64,000 bases of DNA, taken from positions 1-64,000 of the forward strand of contig JAHDWA010000041.1 of the NCBI GenBank assembly GCA_023382535.1, given 5' to 3'. How positions within the stretch are numbered: position 1 is the first letter of the stretch; each line of letters starts with the position of its first letter. Origin of the DNA: Anaerolineae bacterium. Its GTDB lineage: Bacteria; Chloroflexota; Anaerolineae; 4572-78; J111. Both the position numbers and the translations under genes were made by a program. The notes under the pieces are model-generated. The model had not been told where the DNA came from and searched no databases. It saw only the letters and a program-made list of their open reading frames with translations. Positions 26,375 to 35,061 of the stretch are shown piece by piece.

Positions 26375-26758
26375 GTGAGCGTGGATTACAGAAACAGCAA
26401 GGTTTTGATTGTAGCTACATCCGGCCCTGAAGCTCCCGAACGGTGCGCGGCCCTTTTCTTTTTCGCTCACAAAGCAGCCGATTTGGGGGCTAGGGTTAAT
26501 ATTTGCTTTATTTTACAAAGCCCGTTGCTGCTCAAACCCGGCATTGCTGAAAATCTCTGGGCCAAGGAAGGCGGTCGTCCTATCAGTGACTTTATCCGCT
26601 CTGCTCTCAAAGCCGGGGTCGAATTTAATGTCTGCGATGCGGCGCTGAAAATGAATGACATGTCACCCGATGACCTGATCGAGGAAGTGGACAGCTTGGT
26701 TGGCCCCTCGTTTCTCATCACTCAAGGGCTTGCGTCGGACCTGGTGCTAAATTTCTGA
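26375..26758 (+). CDS. DsrE-family small protein
   Basis: The 127-residue protein has the DsrE/TusD Rossmann-like pattern: an N-terminal K-V-L-I-V-A-T-S-G strand, a long middle insertion and F-N-V-C-D-A-A-L-K, which places a Cys where sulfur-carrying family members have one. The start is uncertain: GTG at 26375 (used here) or GTG at 26381; no ATG is available upstream. It is a single copy with no dsrF or dsrH, so it is not the DsrEFH sulfur-oxidation complex. It may shuttle sulfur to DsrC. Confidence 0.7.
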   Translation: MSVDYRNSKVLIVATSGPEAPERCAALFFFAHKAADLGARVNICFILQSPLLLKPGIAENLWAKEGGRPISDFIRSALKAGVEFNVCDAALKMNDMSPDDLIEEVDSLVGPSFLITQGLASDLVLNF

Positions 26759-26947
26759 TCAGCGAAAAGTTGGTGACATTCATCCAGATTACCGACGATA
26801 AGTAACACTATATTTATCCACCTTTATTCAATATACTGAGTAGGTGGTAGTTATGTAAGATGGCTGCAGAGTCCAAAGCGAAATTATGGGATTCTATCAC
26901 TTACTTTGCAGTTATCACTACTGAGTATAAATCAACAGGAGTTAGTT

Positions 26948-27148
26948 ATGTTTATAGTTACAATTGACATTGAGAAGTGCCAGGGTTGTGGGGACTGTGT
27001 CGAAAACTGCCCCAACCAGGTGATTGCTGTTGTGGAAGAGAATGGTAAAAAGTACGCCATGGTTGCGGGGGACTTGGATGAGTGCATTGGCTGCCTGTCA
27101 TGTGAGTCTAGTTGTGAAGAGGGCGCCATTACGGTCACGGAGTTGTAA
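26948..27148 (+). CDS. Two-cluster ferredoxin
   Basis: The 66-residue protein has C-Q-G-C-G-D-C-V-E-N-C-P and C-I-G-C-L-S-C-E-S-S-C, two [4Fe-4S] sites. The ATG at 26948 has AGGAG upstream. A 189-base gap separates it from the dsrE-like gene, so it may have its own promoter, although no clear consensus was found there. It lies six bases before dsrN. It is a plausible electron carrier for the locus. Confidence 0.88.
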   Translation: MFIVTIDIEKCQGCGDCVENCPNQVIAVVEENGKKYAMVAGDLDECIGCLSCESSCEEGAITVTEL

Positions 27149-27154
27149 GCCGGA

Positions 27155-28567
27155 ATGTCCTCCGTAATCTCCCCTGAACATCCAGCCCGGCTAGTCCTGG
27201 CCGCGCCCCAGGGTCGAAGTGGCAAAACAACGGTCACGTTGGGACTGTGCGCCGCTCTAGCCGGTCAAGGCTTGGTCATCCAACCGTTCAAAAAAGGCCC
27301 CGATTACATTGATCCTTCCTGGTTGACCGAGGCCGCCGGCCGTCCCTGCCGGACTCTCGACCCATTTTTTATGATTTCCCCAGAGAGTTTGCGACAGGCT
27401 TTTAACAGGGGCGCACAGGGGGCTGGCCTTAGCTTGATTGAGGGCAACCACGGTCTATATGACAGCCTGGAAGACGACGGCAGCGGCAGCACCGCGGCAG
27501 TGGCCCGTGCGCTCCAAACGCCGGTTATTCTTGTGGTCAATGCTGCGCGAATGTCGCGCAGCGTGGCAGCGCTGGTCCATGGCTACCAAACTTTTGAGCC
27601 GGAAACACAGATCGCTGCCGTGATTCTGAATAACGTAGCCCAGGGGCGGCACGAGACCAAGTTACGCCGTGCTATCGAGTATCACTGCCACCTGCCGGTG
27701 GTCGGCGCTTTGCCCCGCAGCGAGGCGTTGACTATCCCCGACCGGCACCTGGGACTGATTCCCCGCGCCGAAAATGAGAGGTTGGTCCCGGCTGTTGAGG
27801 CTTGCCGCCAGGCGGCCGAGCAGTACCTTGACCTTGAGGCGATTGTCAATATCGCTCACACTGTCCCTGCTCTCCCTGATGAATCAATGCTGCTCCAGAC
27901 CAAGGTTCCGGCCAGAATCCGCCTGGGCGTCATCCGCGACCGGGCCTTTACCTTCTACTATCCAGAAAATCTGGAGGCCCTGGTGGAAGCAGGTGCGGAG
28001 TTGGTGTTTATTAATGCCCTGAGTGACCCGGGTTTACCCCCTATAGACGCCCTTTACATTGGCGGCGGTTTTCCTGAAATGTTTATGGAAGAACTGGCGG
28101 CTAACACGGGATTACGCTATGACATTCGGGCGGCGGCGGAAGCCGGCCTGCCGATTTATGCGGAATGCGGCGGGTTGATTTACCTGGCCCGGCGCATTAT
28201 TTGGCAGCAGCATCTTTTTGAGATGGTAGGGGCGCTGCCTTGCGATGTGGAGATGACCAGCCGTCCTCAAGGGCACGGCTACGTGCTGGCCGAAACAAAG
28301 GGGCCAAATCCTTTCCTACCCCTTGGTGCGACCATGCGGGGCCACGAATTTCACCATTCGCGAGTGGTCAATCTGGCCGAAGAAATAACCTTTGCCTACC
28401 GGTTGGCACGCGGCCAGGGGTGTGGCAGTGGCTGTGATGGTCTGGTTTATCGCAATATCCTGGCCGCCTACACTCACCTGCATGCCGCCGGATCGCCCGG
28501 CTGGGCGGCCGGGTTGGTGGCCAGGGCGGAAACTTGTTCAGCGGAGGCGACTTATGCCCCTTTATGA
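27155..28567 (+). CDS. dsrN: DsrN/CobB-like amidase
   Basis: The 470-residue protein resembles cobyrinic acid a,c-diamide synthase. A P-loop G-R-S-G-K-T-T near residue 22 lies in the ATP-using amido-ligase domain, and a class I glutamine amidotransferase domain has the nucleophile in A-E-C-G-G near 329. In dsr loci this homologue is called DsrN and is proposed to amidate siroheme for DsrAB. The genomic setting favours that over cobalamin synthesis, as no other cobalamin genes are nearby. The 3' end overlaps fmdB by 14 bases. Confidence 0.82.
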   Translation: MSSVISPEHPARLVLAAPQGRSGKTTVTLGLCAALAGQGLVIQPFKKGPDYIDPSWLTEAAGRPCRTLDPFFMISPESLRQAFNRGAQGAGLSLIEGNHGLYDSLEDDGSGSTAAVARALQTPVILVVNAARMSRSVAALVHGYQTFEPETQIAAVILNNVAQGRHETKLRRAIEYHCHLPVVGALPRSEALTIPDRHLGLIPRAENERLVPAVEACRQAAEQYLDLEAIVNIAHTVPALPDESMLLQTKVPARIRLGVIRDRAFTFYYPENLEALVEAGAELVFINALSDPGLPPIDALYIGGGFPEMFMEELAANTGLRYDIRAAAEAGLPIYAECGGLIYLARRIIWQQHLFEMVGALPCDVEMTSRPQGHGYVLAETKGPNPFLPLGATMRGHEFHHSRVVNLAEEITFAYRLARGQGCGSGCDGLVYRNILAAYTHLHAAGSPGWAAGLVARAETCSAEATYAPL

Positions 28568-28796
28568 ATTTTACTGTACTGCTTGTCACCGCTGCTTCGA
28601 AGTGCGGCGTACTTTACATGAGGGAAGAGATAATGTTGCTTGTCCTACCTGTACCAGTAACCAGGTACGGCGTGTTTTTACGCCGGTCATGGCCTTTAGT
28701 ACCGGCAGCGGTGGCACGGCTGCTATAGGTGCGAGAGGGTGTGCCGCATGTTCAGCTACCCACTGTTCCGGCTGCTCCATCTCCCGACCCAAATAG
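28554..28796 (+). CDS. FmdB-family zinc-ribbon protein
   Basis: The 80-residue protein begins M-P-L-Y-E-F-Y-C, the typical FmdB start, with C-T-A-C and C-P-T-C forming a zinc ribbon and a Cys-rich tail (C-A-A-C, C-S-G-C). GGAGG lies seven bases before the ATG, inside the end of dsrN. FmdB-like proteins are described as putative regulators, and their function is not settled. It is the last gene of the dsr operon. Confidence 0.8.
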   Translation: MPLYEFYCTACHRCFEVRRTLHEGRDNVACPTCTSNQVRRVFTPVMAFSTGSGGTAAIGARGCAACSATHCSGCSISRPK

Positions 28797-28879
28797 AAAA
28801 TTTCCGTATTTGTCCTAGACGATATTTAGGCTACACTCATACCACCAGGAAATTTTGACGTAAGCCTTTTATGACGGAA

Positions 28880-28954
28880 AGGTACAAAGGTTCAAAGACG
28901 CAAGGTTTTTAGTTTTTGACCTTTGCGCTCTTGCTTCTTTGTGTCTTTGCGTTG
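28880..28954. repeat. CAAAGACGCAAGG inverted word repeat
   Basis: AAAGGTTCAAAGACGCAAGG on the left meets CCTTTGCGCTCTTGC and CTTTGTGTCTTTGCG on the right, so the two halves are approximate reverse complements built from the words CAAAGA and CGCAAAG. It lies just after the dsr operon and could end its transcription. Confidence 0.5.
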
Positions 28955-29013
28955 ATTTTTTGGCCCATGGCCCTGAAAGTCTCGTCGTAGTACTTATTGT
29001 CGGGGAAGAAAAA

Positions 29014-29607
29014 ATGCGTACGGTGAAAGTGGTCGAGTCGGTTGATATTAACGCGCCGCGCGAGGATGTATTTGCCATTATCGCTAATTGTGACCGGCGG
29101 CTGCAACTAAGTCCCCTGTGGGGAGTTATTGAAATTAAAGAAGTCTCTGCCGATTTCCCCCAGGAGGGAAGTCGTTACCAAGTTAAAAAGGTGCATGCTG
29201 AAGAGGAGTATGAGACCGTCGTCACCAGTTTTATTCCCTGTCAAAAATTTGCCTACCAGTTGATGGTCGGGCGTGGTACCAGCGTGGTTTGGACGTTTCA
29301 AGAGGTGCCCCAGGGTACCCGGCTGATGTATTATGAGGAATTCCTGGTAGATGCGGCTGGGGATGATGAATTTGTTCAATCGGTAAGGGGGACAGTACGC
29401 CAATGGCTCAAAAATATTAAACTTTACGCCGAGTTACGAGGCGGCTGGTTGCAGCGGCAAATCAAGTGGTTGGCCGACCGTTATCTACTCAAGTTACGGG
29501 CCGACCAACGCCGTATCATCCTGGCTATCCTGGCCATGCAGGGCATCGGCTGCCTAACCTTTATCGCGGCGGCCATCGGTTTGGGGATCGCCGGATTGGT
29601 CAGGTAG
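29014..29607 (+). CDS. SRPBCC-fold protein with C-terminal membrane helix
   Basis: The 197-residue protein starts at the ATG at 29014, which has GGGGAAG upstream. Residues 1-145 have the polyketide-cyclase/START-like pattern (V-D-I-N-A-P-R-E-D-V-F-A-I-I at the start). The last 25 residues are hydrophobic and likely a membrane anchor. This fold binds hydrophobic ligands, but the ligand cannot be named. It converges on the sulfatase-modifying-factor-like gene and is probably not part of the dsr operon. Confidence 0.72.
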   Translation: MRTVKVVESVDINAPREDVFAIIANCDRRLQLSPLWGVIEIKEVSADFPQEGSRYQVKKVHAEEEYETVVTSFIPCQKFAYQLMVGRGTSVVWTFQEVPQGTRLMYYEEFLVDAAGDDEFVQSVRGTVRQWLKNIKLYAELRGGWLQRQIKWLADRYLLKLRADQRRIILAILAMQGIGCLTFIAAAIGLGIAGLVR

Positions 29608-29635
29608 TAGATAAACTAAAATTGACCCTCTGTTT

Positions 29636-30436
29636 CTACCTCGGTTCGTAGCAGCAGCGAAATCCGGTGTCTACGCTGCGGTGCATAGGCGCGGCCCAAC
29701 TGCGGTAGGCGCACCGGCTCTGGGTACGCGACTCGCGCCAGGAACCGCCCCGTAACGTTTGCTTGCCCCACGAGGCTTCGAGTCGCTGCGGATCGGAAAT
29801 ACCCCCGCTTTCGTGGAGCTGGGGCAGTAAGCTCTCGGCTTCCGGCTCATCTACCAGCACTTCCCGGCCATCCCTTGGATCATAAGGATATGGTCCAAAT
29901 AGCGAAGCGCACCACTCCTGGACATTCCCGGCTAAATCGGACACGCCATAGGGACTGTCGCCTTGTGGCGAGAATTGCCCCACCGGGCTAGTCTGGCCCA
30001 ATTTGCTTTCCCGGTTGTTGCAGGCTCCGGCTCGCCACTCGTTGCCCCAGGGATACAGGCGGCCATCGGGACCGCGAGCCGCTTTTTCCCACTCGGCCTC
30101 AGTCGGCAGGCGAACCAGTAGGCCGGTTACAGTGGCCGTCCAGCGGCAAAAAGCGGTGGCATCGCTGAAGGAAACGCCGACTACCGGGTGTTCGGCCAGA
30201 TCAGCCGGAAATTGGCCATCAGGCCAGAACAACGGGGGACGATGTCCGGTTATCTCCATAAAGAGCCGGTACTGAACATTCGTGACCGGGTGGCGCATAA
30301 GGTAAAAGTCGGTGATAACCAGCCGGTGCTGCGGCAGTTCGTCGGTCTGATGGAGCCGGTCTTTCTTTCTATCAGTACCGATGAGGAAATCCCCGGCAGG
30401 GATGAGGACAAAATCCAGTTTTAGATCAGGGTGCAT
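29636..30436 (-). CDS. Sulfatase-modifying-factor (FGE-sulfatase) domain protein
   Basis: The 266-residue protein matches the SUMF1/FGE-like fold from its motifs: an early F-V-L-I-P-A-G-D-F, R-L-P-T-E-A-E-W-E-K-A-A-R-G, Y-P-W-G-N-E-W, G-N-V-Q-E-W and a late G-G-S-W with G-F-R-C. Family members range from formylglycine generation to ergothioneine-type and signalling roles, and a sulfatase gene is not seen here. It begins at the end of the response-regulator gene, so it belongs to that operon. Its actual reaction is unknown. Confidence 0.82.
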   Translation of the reverse strand: MHPDLKLDFVLIPAGDFLIGTDRKKDRLHQTDELPQHRLVITDFYLMRHPVTNVQYRLFMEITGHRPPLFWPDGQFPADLAEHPVVGVSFSDATAFCRWTATVTGLLVRLPTEAEWEKAARGPDGRLYPWGNEWRAGACNNRESKLGQTSPVGQFSPQGDSPYGVSDLAGNVQEWCASLFGPYPYDPRDGREVLVDEPEAESLLPQLHESGGISDPQRLEASWGKQTLRGGSWRESRTQSRCAYRSWAAPMHRSVDTGFRCCYEPR

Positions 30437-31096
30437 TTATTTTTCTTCGCTTTCATCAATGAGGTGATGTTGCAGGGCATAACGAACTAACTCGGCGCTG
30501 TTGTGCACGCCCAGCTTAGCCATAATATTGGTACGATGGACCGATACGGTTTTGGGACTAATAAACAGAGCCATAGCAATGGCTTTATTGCTTTTACCCT
30601 GGATGACCAGCTTGAGGATTTCCACTTCGCGTTCAGTCAGGTGGCGGGTCTCTTCCTTATTGTTGTCGCCGGTGTGAATATAATCGTGGAGAACTTGGCG
30701 GGTCACCTCTGGCTCTAAAAAGACTCCCTGTTCAAAGACCTGACGAATGGCGGTGACGACTTCACGCCCGCCCGAGCGTTTCAGTACGTAGCCCGATGCG
30801 CCAGCCTGGAGCAGCGGTCCAATGTACTCTCGATTATCATGTTGGGTCAGAATTAAGACCTTGATCTGGGGATAAACTTCTTTTATTCGCCGGGTAGCTT
30901 CCAGCCCATCCATCATGGGCATAGCAACATCCATCAACACAATATCAGGGAGCAACTCCCCGGCCCGAGTTAATGCTTCGTGACCGTTACCGGCCTCGCC
31001 CACGACGGTAAGGCCCGGCTGGCGTTCCAACAAGGAACAGATACCGTCACGTAAAATCGCGTGGTCATCCACAACTAAGATGCGAATATCAGACAT
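30437..31096 (-). CDS. NarL/LuxR-family response regulator
   Basis: The 219-residue protein has a receiver domain (V-V-D-D-H near residue 8, phospho-Asp in V-L-M-D-V-A near 57, Lys in T-Q-H near 85) and a LuxR-type helix-turn-helix (L-T-E-R-E-V-E-I-L and N-K-A-I-A then T-V-S-V-H). The ATG at 31096 is favoured over an upstream alternative because it starts M-S-D-I-R-I-L. It overlaps the sensor kinase gene by 8 bases. The kinase is its likely partner. Targets could include nearby operons, but no site was identified. Confidence 0.9.
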   Translation of the reverse strand: MSDIRILVVDDHAILRDGICSLLERQPGLTVVGEAGNGHEALTRAGELLPDIVLMDVAMPMMDGLEATRRIKEVYPQIKVLILTQHDNREYIGPLLQAGASGYVLKRSGGREVVTAIRQVFEQGVFLEPEVTRQVLHDYIHTGDNNKEETRHLTEREVEILKLVIQGKSNKAIAMALFISPKTVSVHRTNIMAKLGVHNSAELVRYALQHHLIDESEEK

Positions 31097-33893
31097 AGGC
31101 CATTCTTTGTTCAACAGTAGTAGGTACCTGGATATGCAACTGTGTCCCATATCCGGGGGCGGTGATAATATCTACTTGGCCGCCCAACAGCTCCACCCGT
31201 TCTTGCATACCCATCACCCCCAGGCCGCGCCGGGTATCAGGCGATAGGCTCACCTTAATCAGGTCAAAGCCCAGGCCATCATCTTCTACCTTGATCTTGG
31301 TAGTTTCATCGGCAAAGTCAAAGGCAATATAAACGTTGCGTGCTCCGGCGTGACGAGCGATATTATTGATAGCTTCCTGTACCACTCGAAAAAGCGCGGT
31401 TTCCACTTCTGCCGGCAAGCGGCGGGCCGTCGAAATCTCCTCAATCTTTACCCGTACCCCGACCTGTTCCAGGCGTGACTCGGCAAACCAGCGCAGGGCT
31501 GGCACCAGTCCCAGGTGATCCAGCATAGTTGGCCGCAGATCGAAAATCAGCTTATGCACCCCGTTTAAAGTTAGAGTAACCAGATAGTGCATATTCTCTA
31601 ACTGCTCTTTGATTTCGTCCAGAGCGTTCATCTCCATGGCCTCTTCCGCCGCAAACAACAACGCGGTGAGGGTCTGACTGGTATCATCATGTAAGTCACG
31701 CGCAATGCGTTTGCGTTCTTCTTCTTGAGCCGAAATGACTTTCTTGAGTAATTCACCGCGCATGTGCTCTTTGTGCTGCACTTCGGCATAGAGGCGGGCA
31801 TTTTCGATGGCCACAGCAATCTGGTTGCCCAATGCGGTCAGCAGTGCCTGCTCTTCGGTGTTAAACTCGTGCGGACAGCGAGTAGCAATACAAATACTGC
31901 CCAAGGTACAGCCTTTAGCCACGAGCGGCACATGGACCAGGGTTTTCAGTTTCTCGCGCTTCAATGACTCGGCACGTTTACCCCGGTAACGCGCCAAATC
32001 AGGCACAATGACAATTTGACCTCTTTCTATTACACCGCCGCATGAGCCATCGAGCATGCCTAACTGGGCGGCTAACTGGGCCGCCTCTGCAGATAGGCCG
32101 TGATGGGCCAGTAACTCCAGTTTACCTGCTGTTTCTTCCAGTAAAAAAATGGCCCCGGCGTCCACCTCAGTTAGCCGTAGTACTTCGGCCAGGGTACGAT
32201 CTAAAATCTCGCCCAGATCGAGCGATTGGTTGACAGTAATAGCTACAGCATTCAGGATAGACAGTTCCTGATTCCGCCGGATGAGCGCCTCAGCTAACTC
32301 CCTTTCCTCGGTCACATTGCGTCTCAACTCGATGACCCGCGTAATGCGACCGGCCGAATCGTACATAGGGGAGGCGACGATATCCAGGTAACGTTTTTGA
32401 CCCGTGCCTGGGTCCTGGTGTATATGGGTCATTTTGACCGGTTCATCTGTGGCGATCACGATAGAGATAGGGCAGGCTTGGTCGGGGGGGCGGCAGGGCC
32501 GTACGTGGTGAAAAACTTCGTGGCAGAAACGATTATAGACTGCTTCGGAGTCGACGCAGTGAATTTGAGCCGCCTTGTTCATCAGTTGAATTTGCCCATC
32601 CAAACTAACTACAATTAGCTCATCACTCAAGCCATCAATAATCGCCCGCAGGTCGTCGTGGGCTGCTTGCGCTTCAACTTGGGCAGTTAGAGCGGCCTGA
32701 GTACGCTCTTGCACTCGGGCATCAAGTTCGTGGTTCCAGGCCTGAATTTCTTCGATAGAATATTTCAACTGAGCCCGCATGGTATCGAAGCTGTAGGCCA
32801 GCGCACCAATTTCATCACCTCGCTGGCAGCAAATAGGGGTGGTTAGATCGCCCGTGGCAATACGTCCGGCTGCTTCCATAAGCAACTGCATCGGGTTGAT
32901 AACACTGTTAGTTGTTATCCAAACCAAGCCCATCGCCCCCAGCACAGCAGCCAGTCCCAGAATTGAGGTCTGGAACATGAGGCGGCGCACCGGGGCAAAA
33001 ACCTCATCGGCCTCCTGACGAATGATGACCGCCCAGGGAACTTGAGACAGTGGGGCAAAAGCCATAACTTGATCGCCTGACTGCGACAGCATATCGGTTG
33101 AGCAGCCGTCACAGGTTTCTACCATCGGTTTGTCCGCCCCTAGTAACCTGAGCATATTGTCCTGTTCGTTGGCAGTTAAGACTCGACCGGGCTGAGTACT
33201 CAGTAGTACCTGACCCCTCATATCCACCACTTCGAGAGTGCCAGTTGCCCCCAGGTCAAAGGGCCGGTTGAACGGGGAGAGCTTGGGATCACTCAGGTCG
33301 AGCAGCGCGGCCAGGGACCCCAACAAAACACCTCGACCGTCATACACCGGGGTGGTAATGACGGCCAGGGGATGCTCGCCGGGGGTGATAGAGAGATTAA
33401 ACTGCTGCTTGTTAAGGGTATAATGCTCCGCCGCCACCCACTCCCAATCCAGGTTGACTGCCTGATCTGTGGCCGAGGCGGTTGGGCGTCCGGTCGGATC
33501 GAGTAGAAAAAATCCCCGGCTGAAGCTGTCAACCTGGTCAAAACCGGTCTGCAAAAGTTTTACTCGTGCCGTCAAGTTGGCTTTTGGATCCCTCCAGGTG
33601 GCCTCCTGAGCTATAATGGTCAAAACACTTTCGACGTGGTGAAAGGTGGCGTCAAGGTTGGCGGCGCTCAAGCGGGCCAGCATAAGCCGTTCACGCAGCA
33701 CCTGTTGGGTCGTCTCCTGGCTGGTACTGATGCCTAGTAAGGCGAAGATACTTAACAGGCCAGCCAGACCGATGAGAACGATAGCGCCCATCTTGGTCCG
33801 CAGGCCCATGTTGAGCCATTTGTGCCCTACCCACCTATCAAGCCTCAATTTTAATCGCTTGGGCCAACTTAACCATGATACGGGTATAAGCAT
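31089..33893 (-). CDS. Membrane sensor histidine kinase (Cache-HAMP-PAS-GAF-HisKA_3)
   Basis: The protein has about 934 residues. A membrane helix near 36-55, an extracellular Cache-like region (about 60-310) and a second helix near 330-348 lead to HAMP, PAS (about 415-530) and GAF (about 565-710) domains. Then come the HisKA_3 dimerisation helix with R-D-L-H-D-D near 745 and the ATPase domain with the N- and G-boxes. This is the NarX-like class pairing with LuxR-type regulators. The ATG at 33893 overlaps the stop of the epimerase gene (TAATG). The input signal is not evident. Confidence 0.88.
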   Translation of the reverse strand: MLIPVSWLSWPKRLKLRLDRWVGHKWLNMGLRTKMGAIVLIGLAGLLSIFALLGISTSQETTQQVLRERLMLARLSAANLDATFHHVESVLTIIAQEATWRDPKANLTARVKLLQTGFDQVDSFSRGFFLLDPTGRPTASATDQAVNLDWEWVAAEHYTLNKQQFNLSITPGEHPLAVITTPVYDGRGVLLGSLAALLDLSDPKLSPFNRPFDLGATGTLEVVDMRGQVLLSTQPGRVLTANEQDNMLRLLGADKPMVETCDGCSTDMLSQSGDQVMAFAPLSQVPWAVIIRQEADEVFAPVRRLMFQTSILGLAAVLGAMGLVWITTNSVINPMQLLMEAAGRIATGDLTTPICCQRGDEIGALAYSFDTMRAQLKYSIEEIQAWNHELDARVQERTQAALTAQVEAQAAHDDLRAIIDGLSDELIVVSLDGQIQLMNKAAQIHCVDSEAVYNRFCHEVFHHVRPCRPPDQACPISIVIATDEPVKMTHIHQDPGTGQKRYLDIVASPMYDSAGRITRVIELRRNVTEERELAEALIRRNQELSILNAVAITVNQSLDLGEILDRTLAEVLRLTEVDAGAIFLLEETAGKLELLAHHGLSAEAAQLAAQLGMLDGSCGGVIERGQIVIVPDLARYRGKRAESLKREKLKTLVHVPLVAKGCTLGSICIATRCPHEFNTEEQALLTALGNQIAVAIENARLYAEVQHKEHMRGELLKKVISAQEEERKRIARDLHDDTSQTLTALLFAAEEAMEMNALDEIKEQLENMHYLVTLTLNGVHKLIFDLRPTMLDHLGLVPALRWFAESRLEQVGVRVKIEEISTARRLPAEVETALFRVVQEAINNIARHAGARNVYIAFDFADETTKIKVEDDGLGFDLIKVSLSPDTRRGLGVMGMQERVELLGGQVDIITAPGYGTQLHIQVPTTVEQRMAYV

Positions 33894-34996
33894 TATCCCA
33901 ACTCCATTTTTTGCCCAATCCGGCCGGAGACAGAGGGAACTGGCCAACTACAATAACGCGCTCGACCACAATATTTACACACGCCATCCAATTCCAGTTG
34001 TTCGTGGATGCCGGCAAATTCGTTCATTGCTTCATACCATTCGTAGGTGCGGCCAATAGTAACCCGTAAGGGCGTGTTAGGCATGGTAAAAACGGCGCGC
34101 GCTTTGGCCGAGTCAAAATAAAACATTTGCGCTTCCAGACGCAGACGCGTACCGGTCAGCGGCACGGGGCCGCTGGTTTGAGGCTGCAGCATATCGGTCA
34201 GACCGGCGGTCAACGAAACCAGCCAACGCGGCATCACTTTGAGCTTCATGCCGCACCCCACCACATCGGCAATGGTTTGATAGAGTTGCAGGTGAGTCAT
34301 ATTTTCACCACCCAGAATGTAACGCTCTCCCACATGACCTTTCAGAGCCGCCTCGATATGTCCCTGGGCAGCGTCACAAATGGGAACCACATTGGTGCCG
34401 CCGGGCGGGATGAGCGGCGGGGCGCAGTGTTTGACTACCTCCACGACAACCCCACTGGAAACTTTGCGAATATCGCGGGGACCAATAACCGTGGTCGGGT
34501 TGACGACGACTGCCGGCAAGCCCTTCTTTACGGCCTCCAGGACAATTTCCTCAGCCAGGTATTTACTGTAGCCGTAGATAAACTGCTCCGGCTTAACGTT
34601 GAAGGTAAATGTTTCATCAACCACCGTGTTGGGATAAATCCCCATTGCCGCAGTTGAACTGGTGTGGACAACTCGCTCTACTCTGGCCTTGAGCGCAGCT
34701 TCCATAACGTAGCGGGTACCTTCCACGTTAACCTGGCGCATCCGCTCCACCCCCTGCCGCCAGAAATCAACGACGCCGGCGGCGTGGAAAACAATATCTA
34801 TCCCTTTCATCGCTGGGAGGAGGGTGTCAGGCGCCAGGACATCACCGGTGACATACTCAAACGGGCCATCTTCCAGCAAAATATGGGATGCGGCGGGACG
34901 TTCCAGGATACGAACTTCCCAACCCCGCTCAATCAGCCGAAGGGCAATATTTGAGCCGATAAAACCCGTTCCACCCGTGACGAGCGCACGAGGCAT
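33893..34996 (-). CDS. NAD(P)-dependent epimerase/reductase of the extended SDR type
   Basis: The 367-residue protein starts with A-L-V-T-G-G-T-G-F-I-G-S-N, a Rossmann dinucleotide motif, and has a Y-G-Y-S-K catalytic Tyr/Lys pair near residues 143-147. The overall pattern resembles dihydroflavonol-4-reductase-like and 3-beta-hydroxysteroid-type extended SDRs. The tail has C-K-Y-C-G-R-A-R-Y-C, an unusual cysteine cluster that may bind a metal. It is coupled to the sensor kinase gene downstream. The substrate is unknown. Confidence 0.85.
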   Translation of the reverse strand: MPRALVTGGTGFIGSNIALRLIERGWEVRILERPAASHILLEDGPFEYVTGDVLAPDTLLPAMKGIDIVFHAAGVVDFWRQGVERMRQVNVEGTRYVMEAALKARVERVVHTSSTAAMGIYPNTVVDETFTFNVKPEQFIYGYSKYLAEEIVLEAVKKGLPAVVVNPTTVIGPRDIRKVSSGVVVEVVKHCAPPLIPPGGTNVVPICDAAQGHIEAALKGHVGERYILGGENMTHLQLYQTIADVVGCGMKLKVMPRWLVSLTAGLTDMLQPQTSGPVPLTGTRLRLEAQMFYFDSAKARAVFTMPNTPLRVTIGRTYEWYEAMNEFAGIHEQLELDGVCKYCGRARYCSWPVPSVSGRIGQKMELG

Positions 34997-35012
34997 AACT
35001 GACTCCTGTACC

Positions 35013-35053
35013 CAGTAGCCAGCAGCCAGATTTTTTCTGACTGCTGGCTACTG
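35013..35053. terminator. Hairpin between cobA-hemD and the epimerase operon
   Basis: CAGTAGCCAGCAG (35013-35025) pairs perfectly with CTGCTGGCTACTG (35041-35053). It lies directly after the minus-strand CobA-HemD stop, and reading on that strand an A-rich loop follows. It is a plausible terminator for the siroheme operon or an intergenic repeat. Confidence 0.55.
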
Positions 35054-35061
35054 ACCTCTCA

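Noticed and set aside
27155..28567. CobB for cobalamin synthesis
   Set aside because: No other cobalamin genes nearby and it ends the dsr operon, so DsrN is the better call.
11190..28796. Reading the dsr locus as a sulfur-oxidation type
   Set aside because: dsrD is present while dsrEFH as a trio and dsrL are not. A single DsrE-like gene is not enough evidence. A phylogeny is still needed for final proof.
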